From JALYRV01 sp035512575 (GTDB taxonomy: Bacteria > Acidobacteriota > Vicinamibacteria > Vicinamibacterales > SCN-69-37): a stretch of DNA of 44,242 bases. The notes beneath the pieces are model-generated. The model saw nothing but the letters and a program-made list of their open reading frames with translations, searched no databases and was not told the DNA's origin. The DNA is taken from contig DATKDT010000098.1 in assembly GCA_035512575.1 (NCBI GenBank), forward strand, positions 1 through 44,242, in the 5' to 3' direction. Positions 1-8,885 of the stretch are shown piece by piece. Within the stretch, counting starts at the first letter, position 1. Every line of letters begins with the position of its first letter. Both the position numbers and the translations under genes were made by a program.

Positions 1-1453
1 TGTCAGCGCTCCCAAACGTGATCCCGCTCGGCACCACGTTCACGCCGGCGATCTGCGCGCTGGGCAGCGGCACGTTCGGGCCGTTCTGCGCGACGAACAG
101 GGCCAGCGGCAGGTTGATTTCGCCGGCGCCCATTTCGATCAGGCCGGCGCCTTCGATGGGGGAGGCGGTCAGCTGAAGCGCGATCTTGATTTGCGCGGGC
201 GTCAGCGACGGCGCGGCTTCGAGCAGCAGCGCGGCGGCGCCAGAAACAACGGCCGCCGACATGCTCGTGCCGCTCATTTCGAAGCGGCCGTTGTCGCCTC
301 GACCGCTCGCCTGGCGCTCCGGATAGCCGTTCCACAAGGTCGAACCGGAAACGCCTGCGGCGACGATGCGATTGGCCGGCGCGATGACATCCGGCTTGAT
401 CATGCCGTCCGGATACGTCGGGCCGCGCGAGCTCCACGTCGCCACCGTGTCGTCGCCCAGAAACGCCGTGCCGCGCGTGTTGGCGCCGCCCACCGTCAGC
501 GCCGACGGCGCCAGACCGGGCGAGACGATGCCCCCGATGATCATCCGGCCATCGTCCGTCTTGCCAAAGTTGCCGGCCGAGGCCACGACGAGCATGCCGG
601 CCTGCACGGCGCGATCGACCGCCTGCACGAGCGGGTCGTCGGCCGAGTTTTCCTGCGGCGCGGCGCCGAGCGAGAGGTTGATGACGTGCAGCTGATAGCG
701 CGCGCGGTTGGCAACGGCCCAGTCGATGGCGTCGATGACATCCGCCACGGTGCCGCGGCCGTTCTCGTCGAGCACGCGCAGGTTGACGAGATGCGCGCCC
801 GGCGCCATGCCGCGCAGGCCGCCGCTGCCTTCCTCTCTGCCCGCAATGATGCTCGCCACGTGCGTGCCGTGGCCGTACTCGTCGCCGGCGCCCCTGCCGG
901 CGCGGCCGCCCTCGATGAAGTCGAGGCTCGCCACCACCTTGCCCGCAAGCGACGAATGACGCGCAATGCCCGAGTCGATCACCGCCACGCCAATGCCGCG
1001 GCCCGTGAAGCGCGCGCCTTCATCCTTCGACGCGCCATGCAGCTGGTCGGCGCCCGTCGCCTGCACCGCCACCGCCATCGTGCTGCCAATGACGTGATTA
1101 CCGGAAAGATGGGGAACGTCGGGATCCGCCGCGAGCGCGCGGAGGGATTCCGCGTCGACCTCGAGCACCGCGCCGCGCGAGAAGTGCCGCTTGATGCGCG
1201 CGCCATGCTTCGCGGCAAGCCGCTCGATCGCGCCAGGCAGGAGACGATCGATGATGATGTCCGTGGTGCCGCTGCCGGCGCCGGCGGCAAGCCGCGCCTC
1301 GAGATCGCGCGAGAGCTTCGCGCGGCCCTGAGCCTCAGCGTGCGGCGCGGCAAGTGCGAGAAGCGCAACCGCCGCGGCCGCAAGAAAGTACCAGGGCCGC
1401 CGCGCGCGAGTCGCGGGCATCTCCGGTGCTGGAATCATCGTGAGCATGCGCAT
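1..1453 (-). CDS. Secreted subtilisin-like serine protease (S8), C-terminus cut by window edge
   Basis: This is an exported peptidase of the subtilase family. From the ATG at 1453 the frame stays open to the left edge (484 codons seen). It begins with basic residues and a hydrophobic stretch ending near APHAEAQ, a likely signal peptide. An I9-like propeptide region follows (about residues 40-130). All three catalytic motifs are visible: Asp160 in AVIDSG, His195 in GHGTHVA and Ser397 in GTSMSAA, with the oxyanion-hole region near INLSLGA. The protein continues past Ser397, so a C-terminal extension lies outside the window. No clear Shine-Dalgarno precedes 1453, and ATGs at 1447 and 1438 are alternative starts. 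It diverges from the peptide-importer operon, so it could supply extracellular peptides; that link is inference. Confidence 0.93.
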   Translation of the reverse strand, partial: MRMLTMIPAPEMPATRARRPWYFLAAAAVALLALAAPHAEAQGRAKLSRDLEARLAAGAGSGTTDIIIDRLLPGAIERLAAKHGARIKRHFSRGAVLEVDAESLRALAADPDVPHLSGNHVIGSTMAVAVQATGADQLHGASKDEGARFTGRGIGVAVIDSGIARHSSLAGKVVASLDFIEGGRAGRGAGDEYGHGTHVASIIAGREEGSGGLRGMAPGAHLVNLRVLDENGRGTVADVIDAIDWAVANRARYQLHVINLSLGAAPQENSADDPLVQAVDRAVQAGMLVVASAGNFGKTDDGRMIIGGIVSPGLAPSALTVGGANTRGTAFLGDDTVATWSSRGPTYPDGMIKPDVIAPANRIVAAGVSGSTLWNGYPERQASGRGDNGRFEMSGTSMSAAVVSGAAALLLEAAPSLTPAQIKIALQLTASPIEGAGLIEMGAGEINLPLALFVAQNGPNVPLPSAQIAGVNVVPSGITFGSAD

Positions 1454-1752
1454 GTGTTCGAAGTTTCTGAAGTCGGGTAGCTGCTTCAACCTGCGCTAAG
1501 GCACGCGGAGTGCCATGGCTGAGCATCGGCGGCGTCGATGTGACACAAAGGGACTATCGATGGCAGAAACTGCAATCTGGAGGGTGGCGAGGCCGCAAGT
1601 GACCTGTTTGCAGGAACTTGAACGACCTACAAAATCGGTCAACCCGTTGGCCAGCGGCCAGTTGACGTGGTTTTGGGTAACAACTACCCGAGAATCCCGA
1701 GTAATCTGCGGTTCCTGTATACGGGCCAACGCACGGGCCAGGTGGGCAATTT
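1454..1752. other. Divergent intergenic region, 299 bp
   Basis: This space lies between the divergent subtilase and importer genes and must hold promoters for both. I see no convincing gene. A TTGACG box at 1672-1677 and a TATACG hexamer at 1718-1723 are possible promoter parts, but they are not spaced as one promoter. The last bases carry the ribosome binding site for the TTG start at 1753. Confidence 0.5.
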
Positions 1753-3453
1753 TTGGCTAGATTCTTCAAACTCCTTGCGGCAATTGCGCTTGTCGCCATT
1801 CTGACCTTCGGCCTCTGGGCCTGGTGGCAGCGCAGAAACGTGCAAGCCCCCGACGCCGCCCCCATTGTCGCCACCCTCCGCACCGAGCCCGAAAGCTTCA
1901 ACCGGCTGGTCAGCGCATCAGCCGCCGTCGACGTCATCACCAACCTCATTCACGCGCCGCTCATCAAGGTGGATCGGCAGACCGGCGAGCCGATGCCGTG
2001 GCTCGCGGAGCGCTGGGACACGCTCAGCCCCACGAGCTATCGCCTCCATCTGCATCGCAGCGCCCGCTTCTCCGACGGCACGCCGTTCACCGCCGCCGAC
2101 GTGGCCTTCACCTTCCGCGCGGCGTACGACGAGCGCGTGAACAGCGCGCTCGGCAACGGCCTGCGCGTGGCCGGCATGCCGCTGACGGTGACGGTCGAAG
2201 ACAACAACACCGTGCGGATCGATTTCCCCGCGGAATACGGCCCCGGCCTCGCCATCCTCGACGCGCTGCCGATGCTGCCGCGCCACAAGCTCGAAGAGGC
2301 GCTCGCCGCCGGCCGCTTCGCCGAGGCCTGGGGCGCGTCGGCGCCCATCGACACGGTCGCCGGCCTCGGCCCCTTCGTCGTGCGCGAGGTGCGCGCCGGC
2401 GAGTCGATGACGTTCGCGCGCAACCCGCAGTACTTCCGCCGCGACCAGCTTCCCTCAGACGATCTCGCCGACCTCCTCGTCGTCCGCGTCGTCCCCGATC
2501 AAAGCGCCGAGATGGTGCAGCTCGAGTCGGGCGCCGCCGACCTGGTGACGAGCGGCCTGCGCGCCGAAGACATGGCGTCGTTCCGATCGCTCTTGCAGCA
2601 GGGACGCGTCACGCTCTACGACGTCGGCGTGGCCATCGATCCGAACGCGCTCTGGTTCAACCTGAAGCCGGGCGCGCCGCAGTCGCTCGAGCGGCCGTGG
2701 CTGCAGCGCACCGAGCTGCGGCAGGCCATCTCGCGCGGCGTCAGCCGGCAGCGCATCATCGACACGGTGTTTCTCGGCGCCGCCGAACCGGTGCTGACGC
2801 CGGTGACGCCGGGCCACGGCGCCTGGCACGCCGCCGACGTGACGCCGCCCGCGCACGACGCGGCCGAGGCCGGACGCCTGCTCTCGGCCCTCGGCCTCGT
2901 GGACCGCAACGGCGACGGCATCCGCGAGGATCGCCGCGGCCGCCCGGCCCGCATCGCGCTGCTCACACAGCGCGGCCACACCATCCGCGAGCGCATGGCC
3001 GCCATCATCCAGGAGGATCTCCGCCGTATCGGCCTCGCCGTCGACATCGTCGCCCTCGAAACCGGCGCGCTCATCGCGCGCATCGGCAGCGGCGACTACG
3101 ACGCGGTGCTGTTCGGGCTGCAGGCCAGCTCGCCGGATCCGTCCCTGAATCTCGACTTCTGGCTGCCGAGCGGCACGTTCCATCTGTGGAATCCCGCGCA
3201 GCCCGCGCCGGCCACCGGCTGGGAGGCCGAGATCGCGGCGCTGATGGACCGCGTCGCGCACTCGGCGGATCAGGAGGACCGGCACCGCGCGTTTCACGAC
3301 GTGCAGCGCATCTTCGCAAGGGAGCTGCCCGCCATCTACTTCGCGGCCCCGCGCGTGGTGATTGCCACCAGCGCGCGCCTCACCGGCGTGAAGCCGGCCG
3401 TGCCGCTGCCGCACGTGCTGTGGATGCCCGAGGCGCTCGGCACGAAGCGGTAG
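1753..3453 (+). CDS. Oligopeptide/dipeptide ABC transporter substrate-binding protein (SBP family 5)
   Basis: This is the extracytoplasmic solute receptor of a peptide-type ABC importer. It has 566 residues, typical for family 5 binding proteins. The N-terminus (about residues 4-24, ending LWAWWQRR) is one hydrophobic segment, either a signal peptide or an uncleaved anchor. The family pattern follows: TLRTEPESFN near residue 40, WDTLSPTSYRLHL near 85, then FSDGTPFTAADVAFTF. The chosen start is TTG at 1753, because AGGTGG lies 7 nt upstream at about 1740-1745 and no ATG fits. It is followed after 14 bp by two permease genes. Substrate cannot be read from sequence; peptides or related compounds are the family norm. 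Confidence 0.9.
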   Translation: MARFFKLLAAIALVAILTFGLWAWWQRRNVQAPDAAPIVATLRTEPESFNRLVSASAAVDVITNLIHAPLIKVDRQTGEPMPWLAERWDTLSPTSYRLHLHRSARFSDGTPFTAADVAFTFRAAYDERVNSALGNGLRVAGMPLTVTVEDNNTVRIDFPAEYGPGLAILDALPMLPRHKLEEALAAGRFAEAWGASAPIDTVAGLGPFVVREVRAGESMTFARNPQYFRRDQLPSDDLADLLVVRVVPDQSAEMVQLESGAADLVTSGLRAEDMASFRSLLQQGRVTLYDVGVAIDPNALWFNLKPGAPQSLERPWLQRTELRQAISRGVSRQRIIDTVFLGAAEPVLTPVTPGHGAWHAADVTPPAHDAAEAGRLLSALGLVDRNGDGIREDRRGRPARIALLTQRGHTIRERMAAIIQEDLRRIGLAVDIVALETGALIARIGSGDYDAVLFGLQASSPDPSLNLDFWLPSGTFHLWNPAQPAPATGWEAEIAALMDRVAHSADQEDRHRAFHDVQRIFARELPAIYFAAPRVVIATSARLTGVKPAVPLPHVLWMPEALGTKR

Positions 3454-3467
3454 AATCGCTCACCCCT

Positions 3468-4412
3468 GTGAGCGTGCTTCGCGCCTTCCGCAAGATCGCC
3501 GCCGCGCTGCTGTTCGTGGCGCTCGTGTCGACGGCGGCGCTGATCCTCGCGCGCCGGGCGCCGGGCGACTACACCGACACGCTGCGCGCCGCGCGCCTCT
3601 CGGAAGACGTCATCGCGCGCGAGCGCGAACGCCTGCACCTCGATCGCTCTTTGCCCGATCTCACGCGCATCTGGCTGACCGGCCTCGCGCGCCTCGACCT
3701 CGGCACGTCGTACCGCTTCGCGCGCCCGGTGACCTCCTTGATCGCCGAGCGCGCGCCGCGCACGCTCGCGCTGGTGTCGGCGGCCGTGCTGCTCGCGATT
3801 GCCGGCGCCCTGCTCTGGGGCACCTGGCTCGTGCATGCGCGCCGCCCTGTCCGCATGGTCCTTTCGGCGGCCGCCACCACCGCGCTCTCGCTGCCCTCCA
3901 TCGTGATCCTGTTCGCGCTGCTGCTCGGGGCCGCGAAAGCCGGCTGGCTGGCGCAGGCCGGGCACGGCATGGTGATTCCGCTTCTCGGCATCCTCGCGCT
4001 GCTGCTGCCGGCCGCCGGCGGCCTCGCGCGCGTGCACGAACAGGCGCTGCGCGAGGCGCTCGCCGAGCCGTGGGCGCTGGCCTCCACCGCGCGCGGCGTG
4101 AGCGCCGGCGTCCTCGTCTGGAAGCTCGCCATGCGCATCGCCGCCACGCGCGTCATCTCGGTCATGCCGCTCGTCGCCGCCAACATCCTCGGCGCGTCGC
4201 TGCTCGTCGAGGTCGTCACGGGCTGGGCGGGCATCGGCAGGCTGATGCTCGACGCGCTCGTCGCGCGCGACGTGTTCCTGGTGGCGGGATGCACCGCCGC
4301 GATCACCGCCGCGATTGCCGCGCTCGCGCTCGCCTCCGACGCGCTCGTCGCCGCGCTCGATCCGCGCATCAAGTCCATCGAGGCCCTCGAAACCGCGGAG
4401 CCCGCGCGATGA
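3468..4412 (+). CDS. Peptide ABC transporter permease, DppB/OppB type
   Basis: This inner-membrane permease has 314 residues from a GTG start at 3468. An N-terminal transmembrane helix is followed by a periplasmic stretch (RAPGDYTDT... LDLGTSYR) usual in DppB proteins, then about five further helices. The cytoplasmic EAA-type coupling loop for the ATPase is at EPWALASTARGVSAGVL. The stop codon overlaps the next start as ATGA (4409-4412), so the two permeases are translationally coupled. Sequence identity with DppB looks diverged, but order, topology and loop agree. An ORF in this frame stays open far upstream through the binding-protein gene; that part is a shadow. Confidence 0.88.
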   Translation: MSVLRAFRKIAAALLFVALVSTAALILARRAPGDYTDTLRAARLSEDVIARERERLHLDRSLPDLTRIWLTGLARLDLGTSYRFARPVTSLIAERAPRTLALVSAAVLLAIAGALLWGTWLVHARRPVRMVLSAAATTALSLPSIVILFALLLGAAKAGWLAQAGHGMVIPLLGILALLLPAAGGLARVHEQALREALAEPWALASTARGVSAGVLVWKLAMRIAATRVISVMPLVAANILGASLLVEVVTGWAGIGRLMLDALVARDVFLVAGCTAAITAAIAALALASDALVAALDPRIKSIEALETAEPAR

Positions 4413-5386
4413 TCGCCCGCCGCGCCGGAGCCGCGCTCGCCGTTCTCCTGCTCCTGCTGATCGCGCTCGGCGATCGCGTCGCGCCCAACAGCTCGATGCA
4501 GCAGTTCCCCGACAGCGCCTGGGCGCCGCCGATGCCGCTGCGCGCCTCGGGCGGCGATCTGTTCGCGCATCCGCTGCGGCTCGACGACCGCCTCGCGCGC
4601 ACGTTCAGCGAAGACACCTCGCGCCGCATCGACGTCGACCTCTTCGCGCGCGGCCGCCTCATCGCCGCCGACCCCGCCGCCGCCGATCCCGTGCTGCTGC
4701 TTGGCGCCGACGCGCTCGGCCGCGACATCCTCGCGCGCGTGGCCGGCGCCGCACGCTGGTCGCTCGGCGTCTCGGTCACCGGCGCGCTCCTCGCGCTCCT
4801 CGTCGGCGCCCTCCTCGGCGCCGTCGCCGCCGGCGGCGGACGCCTCGCCGACCGCGTCGTCGTATCGATGTCCACCGGCCTTGCCGCGCTGCCGGTCGTC
4901 TACATCGTCCTCGCGCTCCGCGCGGCGCTGCCGCTCGTGATGACGCCCGGCCAGGTGTTCGCGGCGCTCGCGCTGCTGTTCGGCCTCGTCGGCTGGCCGC
5001 TCACCGCGCGCGGCGTGCGCGGCATCCTGCTGCGCGAGCGCGCGCTCGACTACGCCGAAGCGGCCCGCGCCGCCGGCGCGTCGCGCATGCGCCTGATGTT
5101 CGTCCACCTGCTGCCCGCGGCGTCCGGCTTCCTCGTCACGCAGTTCCTCATCCTCGTGCCCGGCTTTCTCATCTCCGAAGTCACGCTGTCGTTTCTCGGC
5201 CTCGGCTTTCCCGAGCCGACGCCGAGCTGGGGGACGATGCTGCAGGATGCGAGCAACGTGCGGGTGATGGCCGAGGCGCCGTGGATGCTGGCGCCGGCCG
5301 CCGCCCTCGCGCTCACGTCCGTCGCGCTGCACCTGGCCGCCGGACCGCGCGAGGACCAATTGACACTCTTCAGCCGCGCCCGATAG
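4409..5386 (+). CDS. Peptide ABC transporter permease, DppC/OppC type
   Basis: This is the second membrane subunit of the importer, 325 residues from the ATG at 4409. Helix one is followed by an unusually long periplasmic segment (about residues 25-110) before the characteristic LGADALGRDILAR motif. The EAA loop reads DYAEAARAAGASRMRLMFVHLLP, and the DppC hallmark LSFLGLGFPEPTPSWG lies near the C-terminus. No DppD/DppF-like ATPase follows: the next start comes 10 bp later and belongs to an aldolase. The importer must therefore borrow an ATPase encoded elsewhere. Confidence 0.9.
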   Translation: MIARRAGAALAVLLLLLIALGDRVAPNSSMQQFPDSAWAPPMPLRASGGDLFAHPLRLDDRLARTFSEDTSRRIDVDLFARGRLIAADPAAADPVLLLGADALGRDILARVAGAARWSLGVSVTGALLALLVGALLGAVAAGGGRLADRVVVSMSTGLAALPVVYIVLALRAALPLVMTPGQVFAALALLFGLVGWPLTARGVRGILLRERALDYAEAARAAGASRMRLMFVHLLPAASGFLVTQFLILVPGFLISEVTLSFLGLGFPEPTPSWGTMLQDASNVRVMAEAPWMLAPAAALALTSVALHLAAGPREDQLTLFSRAR

Positions 5387-5396
5387 GCTCGCTTCC

Positions 5397-6290
5397 GTGC
5401 CTCCATTGAATCTCGCCGGCGTCTTTCCGCCGATGCCCACGCCGTTCAAGCCGGACGAGTCGGTCGATCCCGCCGCGCTGCGGCACAACATCACCCAGGT
5501 CCTCCGCGCACCGCTCCGCGGCATCGTCGTCCTCGGCTCGAACGGCGAAGCGCCGCTGGTGAATGACGATGACTCGGTGCGGATGATAGAGGCGGCGCGC
5601 GAGGCGGTGCCGCGCGACCGTGTGCTGATTGCGGGGACGGGACGCGAGTCGACGCGTGAGACGATCCGGTTCACGCGCCGCGCGGCGGAAGCCGGCGCCG
5701 ACGCCGTGCTCGTGCGCACGCCGTCGTTCTTCAAGGCGCAGCTGACCGCCGCGGCGTTCACGCGGCATTACACCGACGTGGCCGACGCCTCGCCCGTGCC
5801 GGTGCTCCTCTATAACTACAGCGCGATCACGGGCGTCACGCTGCATCCGGAGGCCGTGGCCGCGCTCGCGCAGCACGCCAACGTCGCCGGCATGAAGGAG
5901 TCGGGCACCGACGAGGCGCTGATCGCCGCATACGGTGCGCACGCCTCGCCGTCATTCCGCCTGCTTGCCGGCACCGTCACGGCGCTGCACGCGTCGGTGG
6001 CCGCAGGCGCCACCGGCGCCATTCTCGCCTCCGCCGTGGTCGCGCCCGCACATTCGGTGGAGCTCTTCGAGCTGCTGACATCCGGCCGGTTGACCGCCGC
6101 CCGCGCGCTGCAGTCGCGCATCGTCGCGCTCAACAAGTACGTCACGGCGACGTACGGCGTCGCGGGCCTGAAGATCGCGCAGGACCTGGTGGGACAGCGC
6201 GGCGGCCTCGCGCGGCTGCCACTGCTGCCGGCGCCGCCCGAGGCGCGCGACGCCATCGCCACCGCGCTTGCCGCATTGGAGAACCCGTAG
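5397..6290 (+). CDS. DHDPS/NAL-family aldolase, likely 4-hydroxy-2-oxoglutarate aldolase-like
   Basis: This class I pyruvate-type aldolase is a TIM barrel of 297 residues starting at GTG 5397. The Schiff-base lysine is Lys167 in AGMKES and the catalytic tyrosine is in LLYNYS (Tyr139/Tyr141 region). The pyruvate-binding loop reads LGSNGEAPL. That loop resembles mammalian HOGA1 more than the usual GTTGE loop of DapA, so cleavage of 4-hydroxy-2-oxoglutarate to pyruvate and glyoxylate is the best guess; dihydrodipicolinate synthase activity is the alternative. The next gene, an alanine-glyoxylate-type aminotransferase, overlaps the stop codon by one base, which supports glyoxylate chemistry. Family assignment is firm and substrate is inferred. 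Confidence 0.85.
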   Translation: MPPLNLAGVFPPMPTPFKPDESVDPAALRHNITQVLRAPLRGIVVLGSNGEAPLVNDDDSVRMIEAAREAVPRDRVLIAGTGRESTRETIRFTRRAAEAGADAVLVRTPSFFKAQLTAAAFTRHYTDVADASPVPVLLYNYSAITGVTLHPEAVAALAQHANVAGMKESGTDEALIAAYGAHASPSFRLLAGTVTALHASVAAGATGAILASAVVAPAHSVELFELLTSGRLTAARALQSRIVALNKYVTATYGVAGLKIAQDLVGQRGGLARLPLLPAPPEARDAIATALAALENP

Positions 6291-7375
6291 TGCTTCCGTC
6301 CACACCGCGCCTGCTCCTCGGTCCCGGCCCCAGCCCCGTGTCGCCGCGCGTCATGCAGGCCATGACCGCGCCGCCGCTGTCGCATCTCGATCCCGACTTC
6401 GTGACGATTCTCGACGACGTGCGCGCGCGTCTCGGGCGCGTGTTCCAGGCGGGGGAAGGATGGTTCACCCCCGCGATCTCGGGCACCGGCACGAGCTCGA
6501 TGGAAGCCGCGATCTCGAACACCGTCACCACCGGCATGCGCACCGCCGTGGTCGTCAACGGCTACTTCGGCGATCGGCTCGCGCAGATGCTCGACCGCTT
6601 CGGCGCCGAGGTGCATCGGATCGAAGGCGAATGGGGGCGCGCCATTCCGGCGGAATTCGTCGAGCGCGCGATTGGCGAACGGGATGTCGAATTGCTCGCC
6701 GTCGTCCACGCCGAGACGACGACCGGCGCGCTCAATCCGGTCGACGACATCGCGCCGATGCTGCGCGGCCGCGGCATCCCCTTCATCGTCGACTGCGTGA
6801 CCTCGCTTGGCGCCGTGCCGGTGGACGCGGCAGGGTGGGGCGCGGCCGTCTGCTACAGCTGCTCGCAGAAAGGGCTCGGCGCGCCCTCGGGCCTCGGCCC
6901 CATCGCCTTCAAGCCAGTGTCCAAACGGGCGCAGGCTCCGCGCAGCTTCACCTTCGATCGCCAGCTGCTCGAAGGTTTCTGGATCGATCGGAAATATCAC
7001 CACACCATTTCGGCCCCGCTCATCTACGCGCTGCGCGAGGCGCTCACCGAGGTCGAAGAGGAAACGCTCGAGGCGCGCTGGGCGCGGCACCGGCAGGTGC
7101 ACGACGCGCTCGTGCGCGGGCTCGCAGCCATGGACATCACGCTGCTGCCGCCCGAAGGCGAGCGCATCCCCAGCCTCAACGCCATCGTCGTGCCCGACGG
7201 CGTCGACGAGGCGGCCGTGCGGCGCGCGCTGCTGACGCGCCACAACATCGAGATTGGCGGCGCGCTCGGCCCGCTCACGGGCCGCATCTGGCGGCTGGGC
7301 CTGATGGGATCGGGCGCCACGCTCGAAAACGTCGAGATTTTCCTCGAGGCCTTCCGCGAGGTCCTCGAGCGGTAG
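6290..7375 (+). CDS. Class V aminotransferase, alanine-glyoxylate/serine-pyruvate type
   Basis: This PLP-dependent enzyme of fold type I has 361 residues. It starts at GTG 6290, whose G is the last base of the upstream TAG. LLLGPGPSPVSPRV at the N-terminus is the family signature. The glycine-rich PLP phosphate region GTGTSSMEAA lies at about 65-74, Asp168 in FIVDCVTSLG should bind the pyridine nitrogen, and Lys194 in SCSQKGLGAPSG is the Schiff-base lysine. The C-terminal RIWRLGLMG motif carries the arginine that binds the substrate carboxylate. Likely reaction: transfer of an amino group from alanine or serine to glyoxylate, giving glycine. Phosphoserine-type or purine-catabolic relatives cannot be excluded. 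Confidence 0.88.
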   Translation: MLPSTPRLLLGPGPSPVSPRVMQAMTAPPLSHLDPDFVTILDDVRARLGRVFQAGEGWFTPAISGTGTSSMEAAISNTVTTGMRTAVVVNGYFGDRLAQMLDRFGAEVHRIEGEWGRAIPAEFVERAIGERDVELLAVVHAETTTGALNPVDDIAPMLRGRGIPFIVDCVTSLGAVPVDAAGWGAAVCYSCSQKGLGAPSGLGPIAFKPVSKRAQAPRSFTFDRQLLEGFWIDRKYHHTISAPLIYALREALTEVEEETLEARWARHRQVHDALVRGLAAMDITLLPPEGERIPSLNAIVVPDGVDEAAVRRALLTRHNIEIGGALGPLTGRIWRLGLMGSGATLENVEIFLEAFREVLER

Positions 7376-7415
7376 TCCGTGGTACGCGCGTTGCAGTCGG
7401 GCTGGCAGAGGTACC

Positions 7416-8870
7416 ATGCCTGCCAATCCATTTCGCACTGCCGCCGCCGCCGTCCTCTTTGCGTCGGTCCTGACCGCCTGCGCCACCAACCCCGTCACCG
7501 GGCGGCGCGAGCTCGCGCTGATGAGCGAAGCGCAGGAGATCGAGCTCGGGCGCCAGACCGACGCCGAAATCCGCAAGACGATGGGGCTGTACAACGACCC
7601 CGAGCTGCAGCGCTACGTGCAGCAGATCGGCCTCAAGCTCGCCGCGTCGTCCGAGCGGCCGCACCTTCCGTGGTCATTCGCCGTCGTCGACTCGCCGGCC
7701 ATCAACGCATTTGCGGTGCCGGGCGGCTTCATCTATCTGACGCGCGGCATCCTGCCGTTTCTGGATGACGAGGCGGAGCTCGCGGGCGTGATCGGCCACG
7801 AAATCGGCCACGTGACGGCGCGCCACACCGTGGCGGCGTACTCGCGGCAGACGGCCGCCGGCGTCGGCCTTGGCGTGCTCGGCATCTTCATTCCCGCGGT
7901 GGGGCAGGCGGCGCCGATTGCGGAAGTGGGCCTCGGCGCGCTCTTCCTCAAGTACGGACGTGACGACGAGCGTGAAGCGGATCGGCTTGGTGTGGCCTAC
8001 AACGCGCGCAACGGGTGGGACCCGGCCGGCGTCGGCGGGATGCTGACGACGCTTTCGCGGCTCGAGGAGGCGTCGGGCGAGCGGCGCGGCGTGCCGAACT
8101 GGCTGTCGACGCATCCGGCGCCCGCCGACCGCGTCGAGGAGATTCAGGAGCTCGTCGCGGAAGCGAAGAAAACGAGCACCGCGTCGGTCACCAACGAGCA
8201 GGCGTTCCTGCGTCAGATCGACGGCATCATCTTCGGCGATAGTCCCGAGAAGGGCGTGGTGCGCGGCGCCGACTTCCTGCACAGCGCCCTGCGCTTCGCG
8301 ATGCGCTTCCCGGAAGGCTGGCCCATCTCGAACACCGACGCGCAGGTCACGGCGAAGCGGCCGAACGCCGACCACTACGTGCTGCTGGAGCTGGTGCCGG
8401 CGCAGGGCGGGTCGATCGAGCAGATCGCGCAGCAGCAGATGGCGAAGGCCGGCTTCCGGCCGGTGAGCGGCGGCCGCACGCGCATCAACGGCCTCGACGC
8501 GGTCGTCGCCACCTACAGCGGCACGCTGCAGGGGCTCGGACAGACCGGCGCCCGCGCCGCGCACATCCTGCACGGCGATCGCGTGTATCTGCTGGTGGGC
8601 CTGGCGCCCGCCGCGCAGTTCAACGCGGTGACCGCCACGTTCGACCAGGCGATTGGATCGTTCCGTCCGCTGACGGCGGCGCAGGCCGCGGCGATCCGGC
8701 CGAACCGCGTCGACCTCTACACGGCGCGGGCGGGCGACACGTGGCAGCGCATCTCGTCGCGCGCGAGCGAGGGCAACCTCAGGCCGTCGACGCTCGCGAT
8801 CATGAACAACTACGAGCCGTCGCAGCCGCCGCGCGCCGGCGATCAGCTGAAGATTGTCGTCGCCGGCTAG
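7416..8870 (+). CDS. M48-family zinc metalloprotease lipoprotein with C-terminal LysM-like domain
   Basis: This envelope metalloprotease resembles the BepA/LoiP group and has 484 residues. A lipobox LTAC puts the lipidated cysteine at position 22. The zinc site is HEIGH at 128-132 with the third ligand Glu187 in DEREAD. The core ends near residue 250 at STHPAPADR, a motif typical of periplasmic M48 proteases. A middle region of unknown fold follows, and the last 50 residues (YTARAGDTWQ... AGDQLKIVVAG) look like a LysM-type peptidoglycan-binding unit. ATG 7416 has AGAGG about 6 nt upstream. Family members act in outer-membrane protein quality control. It sits 40 bp after the aminotransferase and just before a transglycosylase, so it may act in wall or envelope upkeep. 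Confidence 0.92.
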   Translation: MPANPFRTAAAAVLFASVLTACATNPVTGRRELALMSEAQEIELGRQTDAEIRKTMGLYNDPELQRYVQQIGLKLAASSERPHLPWSFAVVDSPAINAFAVPGGFIYLTRGILPFLDDEAELAGVIGHEIGHVTARHTVAAYSRQTAAGVGLGVLGIFIPAVGQAAPIAEVGLGALFLKYGRDDEREADRLGVAYNARNGWDPAGVGGMLTTLSRLEEASGERRGVPNWLSTHPAPADRVEEIQELVAEAKKTSTASVTNEQAFLRQIDGIIFGDSPEKGVVRGADFLHSALRFAMRFPEGWPISNTDAQVTAKRPNADHYVLLELVPAQGGSIEQIAQQQMAKAGFRPVSGGRTRINGLDAVVATYSGTLQGLGQTGARAAHILHGDRVYLLVGLAPAAQFNAVTATFDQAIGSFRPLTAAQAAAIRPNRVDLYTARAGDTWQRISSRASEGNLRPSTLAIMNNYEPSQPPRAGDQLKIVVAG

Positions 8871-8885
8871 CGGGTACTATTGAAC

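Noticed and set aside
191..1480. A 429-codon plus-strand frame at the left end
   Set aside because: The minus strand here encodes a subtilase with all three catalytic motifs in one frame, so the plus frame is a shadow.
3569..5761. A 730-codon minus-strand frame across the permease and aldolase genes
   Set aside because: It crosses several well-supported plus-strand genes and shows no protein-like pattern.
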